Positions 52,787 to 61,172 of a DNA stretch of 64,000 bases are shown piece by piece. This DNA is from Novosphingobium terrae. GTDB taxonomy: Bacteria > Pseudomonadota > Alphaproteobacteria > Sphingomonadales > Sphingomonadaceae. The position numbers and the translations under genes are program-made. A model generated the notes under the pieces. That model did no database searches. It was given only the letters and a program-made list of their open reading frames with translations, and was not told the DNA's origin. Each line of letters opens with the position of its first letter. The stretch's first letter is position 1. Location of the stretch: assembly GCF_017163935.1 (NCBI RefSeq), contig NZ_JABVZR010000002.1, forward strand, positions 1,860,001 through 1,924,000, in the 5' to 3' direction.

Positions 52787-54343
52787 ATGCCTGACCTTTT
52801 CCCCCTGTCGCGCCGTAGCCTTGCCCTCGGCCTCTCGCTCAGCCCGTTCATTCTGTCCTCCGCCCGGGCACAGACGCTGGGCTTTGCCGACTACCCTTTC
52901 ACGCTGGGCGTCTGCGCGGGCGATCCGGCCATCGACGGCTTCGTGATCTGGACGCGCCTCGCGCCGCGCCCGCTCGAACCGCAATATGGCATGCCGATGA
53001 AGCCGGTGGCGGTCGAGTGGGAGGTGGCCGAAGATGAGGGCTTCCGCAAACCCGTGGCCAAGGGCACCGAGATCGCCCGCCCCGAACTGGGCCACAGCGT
53101 CCATGCCGAAGTGGCGGGGCTGAAGCCGGGGCGCCCCTATTGGTATCGCTTCCATTGCGCCGGCCAGAAGAGCCTGACGGGCCGCGCCGCCACGCTGCCC
53201 GCCCTTGGCGCGACGGTGGAAAGGGTGCGCTTTGCCGCCGTGGGCTGCCAGCATTATGAGGCGGGTTGGTACACCGCCTTTCGCCATGCCGCGCAGGAAG
53301 ATCTGGATTTCTTCTTCCATTACGGCGATTTCATTTACGAATATTCGCCCGGTTTCGAGCTGGACAATCGCCATCAGCCCGTCGAACCCGTGCGCCGCTA
53401 TCTGGGCGCCGAGCCTTTCTCGCTCGACGCCTATCGCCTGCGCTATGCCCAGACTGCGCTCGACACCGATCTTCAGGCGGCCCGCGCCGCGCATCCCTGG
53501 TTCTGCACCTATGACGATCATGAGGTGCAGAACAATTGGGCGGGTGACTGGGATCAGAACGGCACCCCGCCCGAGCTGTTCATCACGCGCCGCCGCATGG
53601 CGCTTCAGGCCTGGTATGAGCATATGCCGGTGCGCCGCGCGTCCCTGGGGCGTGACGGGATGGTCGATTTCCACCAGCGCGCCGATTACGGCGATCTGCT
53701 GCGCCTCCATCTGCCCAACACCCGCCTGTACCGCAGCGATCAGCCTTGCGGGGACAATTACCAGCTGGCCTGTGCGGCGCAGATCTCGCCCAGCGCGCAG
53801 ATGATCAATCCGGAGCAGGAAAGCTGGCTCAATGCCGGTTTCGCCCAGAGCCATCAGCGCTGGCAGGGGCTGGCGCAGCAGGTGATGATGTGCCCGCTCG
53901 ACCGGCGCGAAGCCAATGACACGCGCACGGCCCCCGTCTACAACATGGACAGCTGGGCGGGCTATCAGCGCCAGCGTGAAAGGCTGTTCGCCATGTTCGG
54001 GCGCAGCCGCAATGTGGTGGTCGTCACCGGCGACGAGCATCAGAACTTCGCCAATGATCTGATGCTGGACAACCGTGTGGTGGCCTCGGAATTCGTCTCC
54101 ACCTCGATCACCTCGGGCGGTGACGGCCATGATACCCGCCCCGGCAATGAGCGGTGGATGGCCGACAATCCTTTCCTCAAATGGACCAATGACCGGCGCG
54201 GCTATGTGGTGAGCGAGATCACCGCGGCCTCATGGATCGGCCATTACCGGACGGTGGATGCGGTGTCGCAGCGCGACATGCCGATCAGGACGGCGGCCAG
54301 CTGGGCGGTCGAGGCTGGCAAGCCGGGGCTTGTGCGGGCCTGA
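52787..54343 (+). CDS. phoD: PhoD-type alkaline phosphatase (phosphodiesterase)
   Basis: A 518-residue Tat-exported enzyme (LSRRSLALGLSLSPFILSSARAQ). An N-terminal fibronectin-like domain (~35-125; ADYPFTLGVCAGDP) is followed by the metallophosphatase domain with AAVGCQHYEAG, HYGDFIYEYSP, CTYDDHEVQNNW and VTGDEHQNF, the metal ligands of PhoD. It releases phosphate from phosphodiesters and monoesters in the periplasm. The 62-bp spacer upstream is AT-rich; I see no convincing Pho box in it. With the receptor/GDPD operon nearby it suggests a phosphodiester-scavenging region. Confidence 0.93.
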   Translation: MPDLFPLSRRSLALGLSLSPFILSSARAQTLGFADYPFTLGVCAGDPAIDGFVIWTRLAPRPLEPQYGMPMKPVAVEWEVAEDEGFRKPVAKGTEIARPELGHSVHAEVAGLKPGRPYWYRFHCAGQKSLTGRAATLPALGATVERVRFAAVGCQHYEAGWYTAFRHAAQEDLDFFFHYGDFIYEYSPGFELDNRHQPVEPVRRYLGAEPFSLDAYRLRYAQTALDTDLQAARAAHPWFCTYDDHEVQNNWAGDWDQNGTPPELFITRRRMALQAWYEHMPVRRASLGRDGMVDFHQRADYGDLLRLHLPNTRLYRSDQPCGDNYQLACAAQISPSAQMINPEQESWLNAGFAQSHQRWQGLAQQVMMCPLDRREANDTRTAPVYNMDSWAGYQRQRERLFAMFGRSRNVVVVTGDEHQNFANDLMLDNRVVASEFVSTSITSGGDGHDTRPGNERWMADNPFLKWTNDRRGYVVSEITAASWIGHYRTVDAVSQRDMPIRTAASWAVEAGKPGLVRA

Positions 54344-54354
54344 CAGGCCCGCCA

Positions 54355-54382
54355 GCATGAGGCGGCCAAGGCCGTCTCATGC
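54355..54382. terminator. Hairpin between convergent phoD and SDR genes
   Basis: GCATGAGGCGGCC (54355-54367) pairs with GGCCGTCTCATGC (54370-54382) with one mismatch, nearly loop-less. It lies 11 bp after the phoD stop. Confidence 0.6.
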
Positions 54383-54407
54383 CGCGTTTGGCCTCTTTCG
54401 GGCTGGC

Positions 54408-55142
54408 TCAGATCTGCGCCAGCCCGCCATCGGCAAAGACTTCGCTGCCGGTCATGAAGCTGCTGTCCGGCGAAGCGAGGAAGGCCGCGACCGCCGCCAC
54501 CTCGGACGGGTCGCCGACATGGCCGATGGGAGTGGTTGCTCCCAGTTCGATCATCGCATCGCGCCCCACCACCTCGGAGGCCAGTTCGGTCAGCGTCGGT
54601 CCGGGCGAGAGCACGTTGACGCGGATGCCGGTGCCGCGCAGATCCTGTGCCCAGCTGCGCACAAGGTTGCGGATCGCCGCCTTCGATGCGCTGTAGATGC
54701 TGAAGGCGGGGGTGCCCATCACGCCGGTGGTGGAGCCGGTGAGGATAATTGATCCGCCGTCGCCCATCAGCGTCAGCCCCTTCTGCACGGTGAAGATTGT
54801 GCCCTTCACATTGACGTCGAAGGTGTCGCTGTAATGTTCGGGCGTGATCTGGGGCAAAGGCACCAGCGCGCCTGTTCCGGCATTGGCGAAAAGCACGTCG
54901 AGCGATCCGCTTTCGCGCTTCACCGCATCGAAAAGCCGGTCGAGATCGGCGGGATCGCTCACCGATCCGGCGATCGCCCGGGCCCTGGGGCCCAGAGCGG
55001 AGAGCGCCTTGTCAAGCAGCGCCTGTCGGCGCCCGAAGATGTAAACGAAGGCGCCCTCCTCGATAAAGCGCTGCGCCGATGCAAAGCCGATGCCCGTGCC
55101 GCCGCCGGTGATGACGGCGGTCTTGCCTTCCAGTCTGTTCAT
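54408..55142 (-). CDS. SDR-family oxidoreductase
   Basis: Encodes 244 residues from MNRLEGKTAVITGGGTG (GGAGG 6 nt upstream; the ATG 12 bp earlier is not supported). TGGGTGIG cofactor site, NAGTGALV, Ser in LTGSTTGVMG and YSASK (YxxxK). It is divergent from an HxlR regulator with 81 bp between, the usual layout in which HxlR represses an adjacent reductase gene in response to electrophiles or oxidants. Substrate unknown. Confidence 0.92.
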   Translation of the reverse strand: MNRLEGKTAVITGGGTGIGFASAQRFIEEGAFVYIFGRRQALLDKALSALGPRARAIAGSVSDPADLDRLFDAVKRESGSLDVLFANAGTGALVPLPQITPEHYSDTFDVNVKGTIFTVQKGLTLMGDGGSIILTGSTTGVMGTPAFSIYSASKAAIRNLVRSWAQDLRGTGIRVNVLSPGPTLTELASEVVGRDAMIELGATTPIGHVGDPSEVAAVAAFLASPDSSFMTGSEVFADGGLAQI

Positions 55143-55194
55143 ATGTGCCTCCAATCAGGGTTGCACTCAGCTGGCGTGGCACCTACCTGATCAC

Positions 55195-55218
55195 AAGTAT
55201 GCACCTTTTGGTAAGTAT
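55195..55218. promoter_or_regulatory. Direct repeat AAGTAT in the SDR/HxlR spacer
   Basis: AAGTAT at 55195-55200 and 55213-55218, 18 bp apart, lie just upstream of the hxlR start and in the SDR promoter. Candidate HxlR operator; the family often binds repeats with AGTA-like cores. Confidence 0.35.
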
Positions 55219-55223
55219 TAAAA

Positions 55224-55631
55224 ATGTCCGATCACGCATCTGATGCCGCAACCACAGAGGCCCCCACCGCTCCCGGTTTCACCTGTGGACTGGATGCGAC
55301 GCTGCGCGTCATTTCCGGCAAGTGGAAGCCGCTGATCCTCTATTTCCTGCTGCGCGGCCCCACGCGCTATGGCGAGCTGAAGCGCGCCATCCGCGATGTC
55401 AGTGACAAGGTGTTGATCCAGCAGTTGAAGGAGCTGGAAGCCGATGGCGTGCTGCTGAGGACCGACTATAAGGAGGTGCCGCCGAGGGTGGATTATACGC
55501 TGACCCCGCTTGGCCACAGCCTCGCTCAGGCGCTGGAGCCGCTCTGCACATGGGGCACCGAGAACATGGCCGAAATGCAGCGCATTTTCGCCGAGCGTGA
55601 CAGCTGGCCAAAGCCCCGAGCAGCGCGCTGA
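55224..55631 (+). CDS. HxlR-family transcriptional regulator
   Basis: A 135-residue winged-helix regulator. CGLDATLRVISGKWKPLILY is the family start with a conserved Cys (Cys21), followed by RYGELKRAI, ISDKVLIQQLKELE-type recognition region (VSDKVLIQQLKELEADG) and the wing VPPRVDYTLTPLG. The conserved N-terminal Cys can act as a thiol sensor in relatives such as YodB/HypR. Short leader and no clear ribosome binding site. Confidence 0.93.
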   Translation: MSDHASDAATTEAPTAPGFTCGLDATLRVISGKWKPLILYFLLRGPTRYGELKRAIRDVSDKVLIQQLKELEADGVLLRTDYKEVPPRVDYTLTPLGHSLAQALEPLCTWGTENMAEMQRIFAERDSWPKPRAAR

Positions 55632-55680
55632 TCGGGGCAGGGATGGCGCAACCACTGGCCTGCTCGGGCGTGGTCGAAGA

Positions 55681-55709
55681 AGCGGGCGGCGGTTTGGCCG
55701 CCACCCGCT
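55681..55709. terminator. Hairpin between convergent hxlR and GDPD genes
   Basis: AGCGGGCGGC (55681-55690) pairs with GCCACCCGCT (55700-55709) with one mismatch and a short loop. Confidence 0.55.
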
Positions 55710-55740
55710 GTCACGCGCTGATCAAGGCTGCGGCAGATGA

Positions 55741-56871
55741 TCAGCCGATGCCATCCACCGCCTTGCGGCCCAGCGCCGGATCGTCGGTGAAGAAGGAATC
55801 GACGCCTGCCGCGATAAAGCGCCGCATCAGCTCCACGCAGGCCTTGTCCTGCCGGGCGGCATCGCCGCCGGGGCCCTGAAGGTCGGTCGGCAGGAAGTGG
55901 TTTTCCGGGCGGAAGGTCCAGGTCGAAACCAGCAGACCCGCCGCATGAGCGTCGCGCACCAGCGTGGTCGGCTTGCCCAGCGGGCCGGGCTTGCCGGTGA
56001 TGTCGCCAAAGGGAATGATCCCCTGAAGCACGGGCGCCACCCAATCGGCATAGGTCTTCATCTCGGCAAGGCCCGCTGGCGTCTGCATCTGGTTGAAGGT
56101 CAGCGAGCCCCCGGCAGCGGTGACATCGGCGGGGCGCATGTCCATCGGCACCGTCAGCTGCAGCAGCTGGATGTTGGGATGGGCGGCGATGCGCGGGCGC
56201 AGCCATTTGAGATTGGCCACCTCGAAGCTCTGGACGATCACCGGCGCGGTCGAGAGGAAATGGCTGGCCGCCACCCGGTCGAGGAAGCGCTGCTCCATCG
56301 GCAGACCGATGCTGGCGAAATAGGTGGAATGCTTGATCTCGGGGATCAGGCCGATCTTGCGGCCGCGCGCGGCGCTTTCGGCCTCCACGAAATCAGCGAT
56401 CTCCTCCAGCGTCAGCAGCTGGAACTGCCCGTCATAGCTGCGGCTTTCCGGGCGCATGGCGCCCATCCGCTCGATGGCGCGCAGCGTCTTGATCTCGGCG
56501 AGGGTGAAGTCCTCGGTAAACCAGCCGGTCACCTTCTGCCCGTCGATCACCTTGGTGGTGCGGCGGCTAGCGAATTCGGGATGGTCGGCCACATTGGTGG
56601 TCTCGGCGATGTTGTTCTCATGCCGGGCGATCAGCGCGCCATCCTTGGTGGGCACCAGATCGGGCTCGACGAAATCGGCGCCCTGCGCGATCGCCTTGGC
56701 ATAGGAGCCCAGCGTATGCTCGGGCCGCAGCGCCGAGCAGCCGCGATGGCCGATCACCAGCGGCTTCTTCGTGGCGGCCATGACCGGGGCCGCGCCAAGC
56801 GCAGCCCCGGCCAGTGCGGCCCCGGCACCGGCGCGGATCAGCCCGCGCCGGGAAAGGGTCTGGTCGATCAT
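55741..56871 (-). CDS. Tat-exported glycerophosphodiester phosphodiesterase
   Basis: Encodes 376 residues from the ATG at 56871, 2 nt after the receptor stop; the longer in-frame ORF to 57192 is a shadow of the receptor gene. Tat signal LSRRGLIRAGAGAALAGAAL. GDPD motifs are IGHRGCSALRPEHTLGSY with the HRG pair, VEPDLVPTKDGALIARHE (Glu/Asp metal ligands and second His), PEIKHSTYF and FTDDPALG. It releases glycerol-3-phosphate from phospholipid head-group diesters in the periplasm. Operon with the TonB receptor upstream. Confidence 0.93.
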   Translation of the reverse strand: MIDQTLSRRGLIRAGAGAALAGAALGAAPVMAATKKPLVIGHRGCSALRPEHTLGSYAKAIAQGADFVEPDLVPTKDGALIARHENNIAETTNVADHPEFASRRTTKVIDGQKVTGWFTEDFTLAEIKTLRAIERMGAMRPESRSYDGQFQLLTLEEIADFVEAESAARGRKIGLIPEIKHSTYFASIGLPMEQRFLDRVAASHFLSTAPVIVQSFEVANLKWLRPRIAAHPNIQLLQLTVPMDMRPADVTAAGGSLTFNQMQTPAGLAEMKTYADWVAPVLQGIIPFGDITGKPGPLGKPTTLVRDAHAAGLLVSTWTFRPENHFLPTDLQGPGGDAARQDKACVELMRRFIAAGVDSFFTDDPALGRKAVDGIG

Positions 56872-56873
56872 GG

Positions 56874-59261
56874 TCACAGCCCCACCGAGAAGGTCAGGAA
56901 CCACTGGCGCGGTGCGATCGGATAGACCGCATAGACGCCCGAAGCCTGGCTGATCGAGATGGTCGAGGCGCCATGGACGTTGAACATGTTGGTCACGTTC
57001 AGCGCGATGGAAGCCTTCTTCAGATGGGTGATGCTGTCGGGCAGATCCACCGCGAGGCGTCCGTTGGTCATGAAATAGGAGCTGACCGCGCCGTCGTCGG
57101 TGTAGGTGGCGTAGCGCTTGCCGATGTACATGCCCGTGACCTGCGCCTGCACCGGGCCGACATTGAGCGAGGCGACGGTCTTGTTCATCCACTGCGGGCT
57201 GCCGGGAACCTGCTTGCCTGCCGTGGCATAGGTGGTGGTGCCGTTCGAGTAATCCTGATCATACTTCGAGCTGTTGTAGGACAGGCCGTTGTAGATCGAG
57301 ACGTGCGAGCCGAAGCCCAGCGTGGCCGAGGCATCGACGCCATCGGTGGTCACGCTGCCCACGTTGAACAGGCTGGTGGTGCCGCCGGTGATCGAGCTGC
57401 CGCCCAGACCCCCGACCGTGGTGCTGACGGCCAGCAGGCGGTTCGAGAAATCGACGTGGTAATAGTTCACCTGCGTATCGAGCGAGGTGAGGAAGCCGCC
57501 GTTGAAGTGGCGATGGCTGCGCAGGCCCACCTCATAGGTCCAGGAGGTTTCCGGCTTGCCGCTGGTCTTGAAGTAATCGAAGGCCGCCTGGCTGCCGGTG
57601 CTCCAGGGTGCGGTGCCATAATTGCGCAGGTTTTTCTGGATGTTGAAATAGACCTGCTCGGAACCGTTCAGGTCATATTTCGCGCCGATGGCGGGCAGGA
57701 ACCACTTGTTGGTGTTGATGTTGCCCGAAGGCAGCGCGCCCACCATGCCCGAATAGGACCCGGCCAGCGGCTGGATCGGATACCAGCCCTTGGCATCGAC
57801 GATGCTGGACTTGACGCCGCCCTGCACGGTCAGGCGGCTGTTGACCTTCCACTCATCCTCAAGATGCAGCTGGATCGCATCGGTGCGATATTCGAAGCTG
57901 TATTGCGTGAAGAGCGGGTTCTGCTGCCAGTGATAGGGATCGGTCGGCGCGGTGGCGCTCAGCGCATACCAGTTGCGCAGATTGTCGCTGCTGTTGTGCT
58001 CATACCAGCCGCCGAATTCGATATGGTGATTGCCGAAATTGGCGCGCAGGTTGGAGACGATCCCCTCACGGTCGACGCGATATTGCGTCACGCGGGTGAT
58101 GTAACCGCTGCCGCCGGTCTGCTGGACCAGCTGGGCGATCGTGTCCGTGGGATAATAGACCTGCGCCACTGACAGCGACTGGCCCAGCGGCCCGGCCACC
58201 ACGCCCTGACCGTCATTGTGGTGATAGTAGATCTGGTTGGACCAGCTGATGTTCTTGGTCAGATTGGCGTCATATTTGATATAGGCCAGATAGTCGGTGC
58301 GCAGCGCGGCGGAGAAGTAATTGTTGTAATTGCTGCCCTGCGATGTCGGCGTGTTGCCATTGGCATCGACATAGGCGCGGGCGGCCGCGAAGTTGGGATA
58401 GGTGAACGGGCGCGTGTAGGGCTGATAGGCCTGAGCTGCCGTGGTCGGCTTCACGTAAATGGTGGTGGCGTCTTCGTTGGGCTCGGACTTGTCGGAATAG
58501 TCGAAATAGACCGTCAGCTTGCCCGCCGCATTGTCATGGACATATTTGGCGTTGGCCTGCCAGCCGCCCTGAATGCCGTCATAGTCCCAGGCGCGGGCGC
58601 GCTGGCGCGCCGCCGCAATGTAAAGGCGCGAGGCGTGATCGGCGCCGAAATCGCCGCTGTCGATCCGCGCATAGGTGCGCGAGGTGCCATAGCTGCCGAC
58701 CGTCTGAGCGGCCTGAATGCCCATGGTGTGCGAGGGATCGCTGGAGGTCAGCTCGATCGCGCCGCCCAGATTGTTGAGAGAGGGCGTGCCCAGATCGCCG
58801 GCACCGGTGTCCACGGTGATGTTGCCGATGCCTTCCGACAGCACGGCGCGCTGCGGCGAGATGCCGCTGAGCGTGCCATAGCTCAGATCGCCCAGCGGCA
58901 GGCCGTCCAGCGTGTAGCCCAGCTGGTTGATGGCAAAGCCGTGGATGTAGAGCGACATGTCCTGCTCATTGTTGCCCCACGGATCGGCGGTCTGATACAT
59001 CACACCGGGCAGGGTCTGGATCGCCCCGAGAGCGGAGACGCCGGGCAGGATCTTCTGCACCTCGACCCCGGCAAGCTGCGTGGCCGAGCGGGTGGTCTTG
59101 GGCATGGAAACGATGATGTCAGCGCCGGTGCTGGTCGGCGCATCGGCAGTGGCGGGGGCGGCGTCTCCATTGGTGGACGGAGCCTCCGATGCGAGGGCTG
59201 GCGTGGCCATAGCCAAGGCCGCCAGCGACAAGGTGCCAAGAAACCGGTGCGAACCCAACAT
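56874..59261 (-). CDS. TonB-dependent receptor linked to GDPD
   Basis: A 795-residue outer-membrane receptor. Signal peptide MLGSHRFLGTLSLAALAMATPALA, a plug domain (VEVQKILPGVSALGAIQTLPG, ending LGGAIELTSSDPS) and a large barrel ending WFLTFSVGL. The TonB box is probably ADIIVS at ~48. The following GDPD gene starts 2 nt after its stop. Because of that coupling a phosphorylated or phosphodiester ligand is likely, for example glycerophosphodiesters, by inference. Confidence 0.93.
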   Translation of the reverse strand: MLGSHRFLGTLSLAALAMATPALASEAPSTNGDAAPATADAPTSTGADIIVSMPKTTRSATQLAGVEVQKILPGVSALGAIQTLPGVMYQTADPWGNNEQDMSLYIHGFAINQLGYTLDGLPLGDLSYGTLSGISPQRAVLSEGIGNITVDTGAGDLGTPSLNNLGGAIELTSSDPSHTMGIQAAQTVGSYGTSRTYARIDSGDFGADHASRLYIAAARQRARAWDYDGIQGGWQANAKYVHDNAAGKLTVYFDYSDKSEPNEDATTIYVKPTTAAQAYQPYTRPFTYPNFAAARAYVDANGNTPTSQGSNYNNYFSAALRTDYLAYIKYDANLTKNISWSNQIYYHHNDGQGVVAGPLGQSLSVAQVYYPTDTIAQLVQQTGGSGYITRVTQYRVDREGIVSNLRANFGNHHIEFGGWYEHNSSDNLRNWYALSATAPTDPYHWQQNPLFTQYSFEYRTDAIQLHLEDEWKVNSRLTVQGGVKSSIVDAKGWYPIQPLAGSYSGMVGALPSGNINTNKWFLPAIGAKYDLNGSEQVYFNIQKNLRNYGTAPWSTGSQAAFDYFKTSGKPETSWTYEVGLRSHRHFNGGFLTSLDTQVNYYHVDFSNRLLAVSTTVGGLGGSSITGGTTSLFNVGSVTTDGVDASATLGFGSHVSIYNGLSYNSSKYDQDYSNGTTTYATAGKQVPGSPQWMNKTVASLNVGPVQAQVTGMYIGKRYATYTDDGAVSSYFMTNGRLAVDLPDSITHLKKASIALNVTNMFNVHGASTISISQASGVYAVYPIAPRQWFLTFSVGL

Positions 59262-59324
59262 TCTTTATCCCTATGACTGCAAACGAAATTCTGAATCGTT
59301 CGCGAGGCGCACTAGGAAAGGTTT

Positions 59325-59353
59325 GTGACGGATTGACGTGATTTTTATGACAG
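59325..59353 (-). promoter_or_regulatory. Pho-box-like sequence upstream of the receptor-GDPD operon
   Basis: Read on the minus strand: CTGTCATAAAA (59353-59343), then CGTCAAT and CCGTCAC (59331-59325). CTGTCAT and CCGTCAC are 22 bp apart, twice the 11-bp period of PhoB half-sites; the middle unit is poorly conserved. It lies ~65-90 bp before the receptor start. Confidence 0.45.
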
Positions 59354-59653
59354 TTAGATGATTTGCGCCGGGCTGAGTGACGGTGCGAGCAGGCAGGATG
59401 CAGGGCAGGCTGAGCCCGATATCAAGCGGGCGGGGTTCCTGCTGCAACACCTGTGTCGGGCGTCTGGTATTCCGATTTCCGGTTGGCTTGACGGGAGCGG
59501 ACTGGCTGAGGCGGATGGCAAGAGCCGCATCGATTTTGAGCGGATCTGCCATGGCAACTGTTGCTTCCTGCAGTGCTGCGATGCGCCCGCCAAATTGCGT
59601 AACTGACGCGAGAGCATCTGAAATTGATGGCAGATTTAAGGAGGTGTTCTGTG

Positions 59654-59707
59654 ATGGTTTCTTATAAGAAGAATTGTTGTAATATGCGCATTCGTGGCTC
59701 TGGTTAG
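59654..59707 (+). CDS. Possible 17-residue leader peptide
   Basis: A perfect Shine-Dalgarno AAGGAGGT (59638-59645) is 8 nt before ATG; the peptide is MVSYKKNCCNMRIRGSG and its stop is 14 bp before the start of the next gene. Could be a leader or simply the old start of the downstream gene. Confidence 0.3.
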   Translation: MVSYKKNCCNMRIRGSG

Positions 59708-59721
59708 GGTTGGAGAGCGGT

Positions 59722-60282
59722 ATGCGGTTTTTGGGCTTGTTTTGTGCAGTTTGGGTCGCGGTTGCTTCCCCATCCTATGCGGGGCCACATGGCGACACCT
59801 CATGGGGCAAAGCTGGAGTTCCGTTAGACCAATATGTTCGGGACTCTCAGGAATGTGCCGAAACATCGCGATACGTTACGGCCTATATCCCCCGCGAGAC
59901 GCTACGGCACCTCGATGCACTCAGTTCCGCTCAACTCCTCGATGCAATAGGCCAAATAGATCCGCATTGGACCGCGATGAATGATGTGAGCGGAATCACG
60001 GAACTTAAGTCTGCCGATGACATCGCGCGGCGGACCAACACATTCGGTGCCAAATACGTCGCCATGGTCAATTTTGATGTTCGGGATCAGCTTCAGGCCG
60101 TTCTGGATAAATGCTTGCTGGAACGCGGCTATGTCCAGATCAAATTGACCAAAGAGCAGTCTCATGAACTTGGCAAGTTGAAGCGGCATAGCATTGAGAG
60201 AGTCGCATTCCTGCATTCCATTGATGCCGATCCATCGGTCGTCGAGACGCAGAAATTGTATCGTTCTGATAAAAATCAGTAA
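59722..60282 (+). CDS. Exported hypothetical protein
   Basis: Encodes 186 residues from MRFLGLFCAVWVAVAS (GGAGAG upstream; a TTG 12 bp earlier is also open). Signal peptide ends near SYAGPHG. The mature protein is mixed alpha/beta with two Cys (QECAE and DKCLLERGYVQIK), which could form a disulfide; CLLERGY is reminiscent of small periplasmic proteins with a conserved C-x-RGY end. The base composition is visibly less GC-rich than neighbours. No family recognised. Confidence 0.75.
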   Translation: MRFLGLFCAVWVAVASPSYAGPHGDTSWGKAGVPLDQYVRDSQECAETSRYVTAYIPRETLRHLDALSSAQLLDAIGQIDPHWTAMNDVSGITELKSADDIARRTNTFGAKYVAMVNFDVRDQLQAVLDKCLLERGYVQIKLTKEQSHELGKLKRHSIERVAFLHSIDADPSVVETQKLYRSDKNQ

Positions 60283-60300
60283 TACGAAATTATTTTCAAA

Positions 60301-60339
60301 CGGATGGCGACGGAATATCATATTTGATACCGCCATCCG
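60301..60339. terminator. Bidirectional hairpin between convergent hypothetical genes
   Basis: CGGATGGCG (60301-60309) pairs with CGCCATCCG (60331-60339), loop 21 nt. Read on the minus strand it is followed by TTTGAAAATAATTTC. The arms are the same 9-mers as those of the terminator at 1555-1586. Confidence 0.6.
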
Positions 60340-60350
60340 GAAAGATCAGT

Positions 60351-60788
60351 TCAGTTTCCAGCTTTGTAAATGGCACGGATTTCTGCTCCTGTGACATTTT
60401 TACCGTCAATCGTGCAATCTATCGTGCTGGTCGAATCTGCCGTCCCGCTGGCCAGTCCCTGACCTTCAGCATCTGCCGACTCGGCAATGTTGGTCGCCTG
60501 CCAATGACCAGAGTCCTGGCGCAAAACGAACTGATAGACCGCGATCTTGCCGTCCTTGCGCTTGAGTCCCTTGGGCCCTTCGATCAACCCGCAAAGATAG
60601 GCGTAGCCGTGATCCTTGATCAGATCCTTGACAATGAATTTGTCTGACGGGCCGGTCCGTGCGGCGTTCAGAATGGCGAGGCGGTCCTGATCGGCATGAT
60701 CAAGGTCGCGTGCGGCAACCGTCGTCGGCACAAGGCAAGGAGAGAGTGCCAGAAGCCCCGCTGCCAGACGAACATGCCGTTCAAACAT
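60351..60788 (-). CDS. Exported hypothetical protein
   Basis: Encodes 145 residues; GGAGG fits the second of two ATGs. Signal peptide (RLAAGLLALSPCLVPTTVAA) is followed by a small domain with DRLAILNAARTGPSDKFIVKDL, AYLCGLIEGPKG, AVYQFVLRQDSGHWQATNI and a C-terminal DCTIDGKNVTGAEIRAIYK. The pattern (short periplasmic domain, one Cys pair) suggests a small secreted or periplasmic protein. No named family recognised. Convergent with the gene at 59722. Confidence 0.75.
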   Translation of the reverse strand: MFERHVRLAAGLLALSPCLVPTTVAARDLDHADQDRLAILNAARTGPSDKFIVKDLIKDHGYAYLCGLIEGPKGLKRKDGKIAVYQFVLRQDSGHWQATNIAESADAEGQGLASGTADSTSTIDCTIDGKNVTGAEIRAIYKAGN

Positions 60789-60791
60789 CAT

Positions 60792-61172
60792 GATCCCTCC
60801 ATTTTTGGTGATAAAGTTCTATCATGCTTAATCGTTAGTTTTTCATTGATTGATCGGAGCAATCAGGCATCCCAAAAGGCTATCATGGCTTGAGCCAATG
60901 TTTCTGAATCAAGCTGCATCTTCGATACAGCGAAAAACCACAGTACCATCTTGATCCGCACCATGTGACATCTGCGGATATTTTCCGTGGTGGGAAAGCT
61001 GGCAAGCCTGCGGCAAAGATCACCAAACACCTGTGCTGCTGCTGATGGCTGCCGCTGCGCAGGATCGCGAAGCACGCGGTCGTTCTCTCACCCATGCAAA
61101 AAGGCGCGCGATACGATCCCGGATGACCGTACCGCGCGCAATCGACCCTGGTGACTAGGCAGGGCCGGGAGG
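60792..61172. other. Intergenic region, nothing recognised
   Basis: 381 bp between two minus-strand genes, the lower part AT-richer. A 70-codon minus-strand frame at 60863-61075 has no signal, motif or ribosome binding site and is not called. Confidence 0.5.

Larger units (their letters stand above)
59262..59721. other. Divergent spacer with Pho-box-like sequence and leader ORF
   Basis: A 460-bp region with two notable parts: a Pho-box-like set at 59325-59353, and a 17-codon ORF at 59654-59707 behind a perfect AAGGAGGT. The middle part (59360-59630) shows nothing I can support. Confidence 0.45.

Noticed and set aside
55741..57192. Longer frame of the GDPD gene starting inside the receptor gene
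   Set aside because: The extra 107 residues are His/Arg-rich receptor shadow; the Tat signal begins at 56871.
60863..61075. 70-codon minus-strand ORF downstream of azoR
   Set aside because: No signal sequence, domain or ribosome binding site; treated as intergenic.
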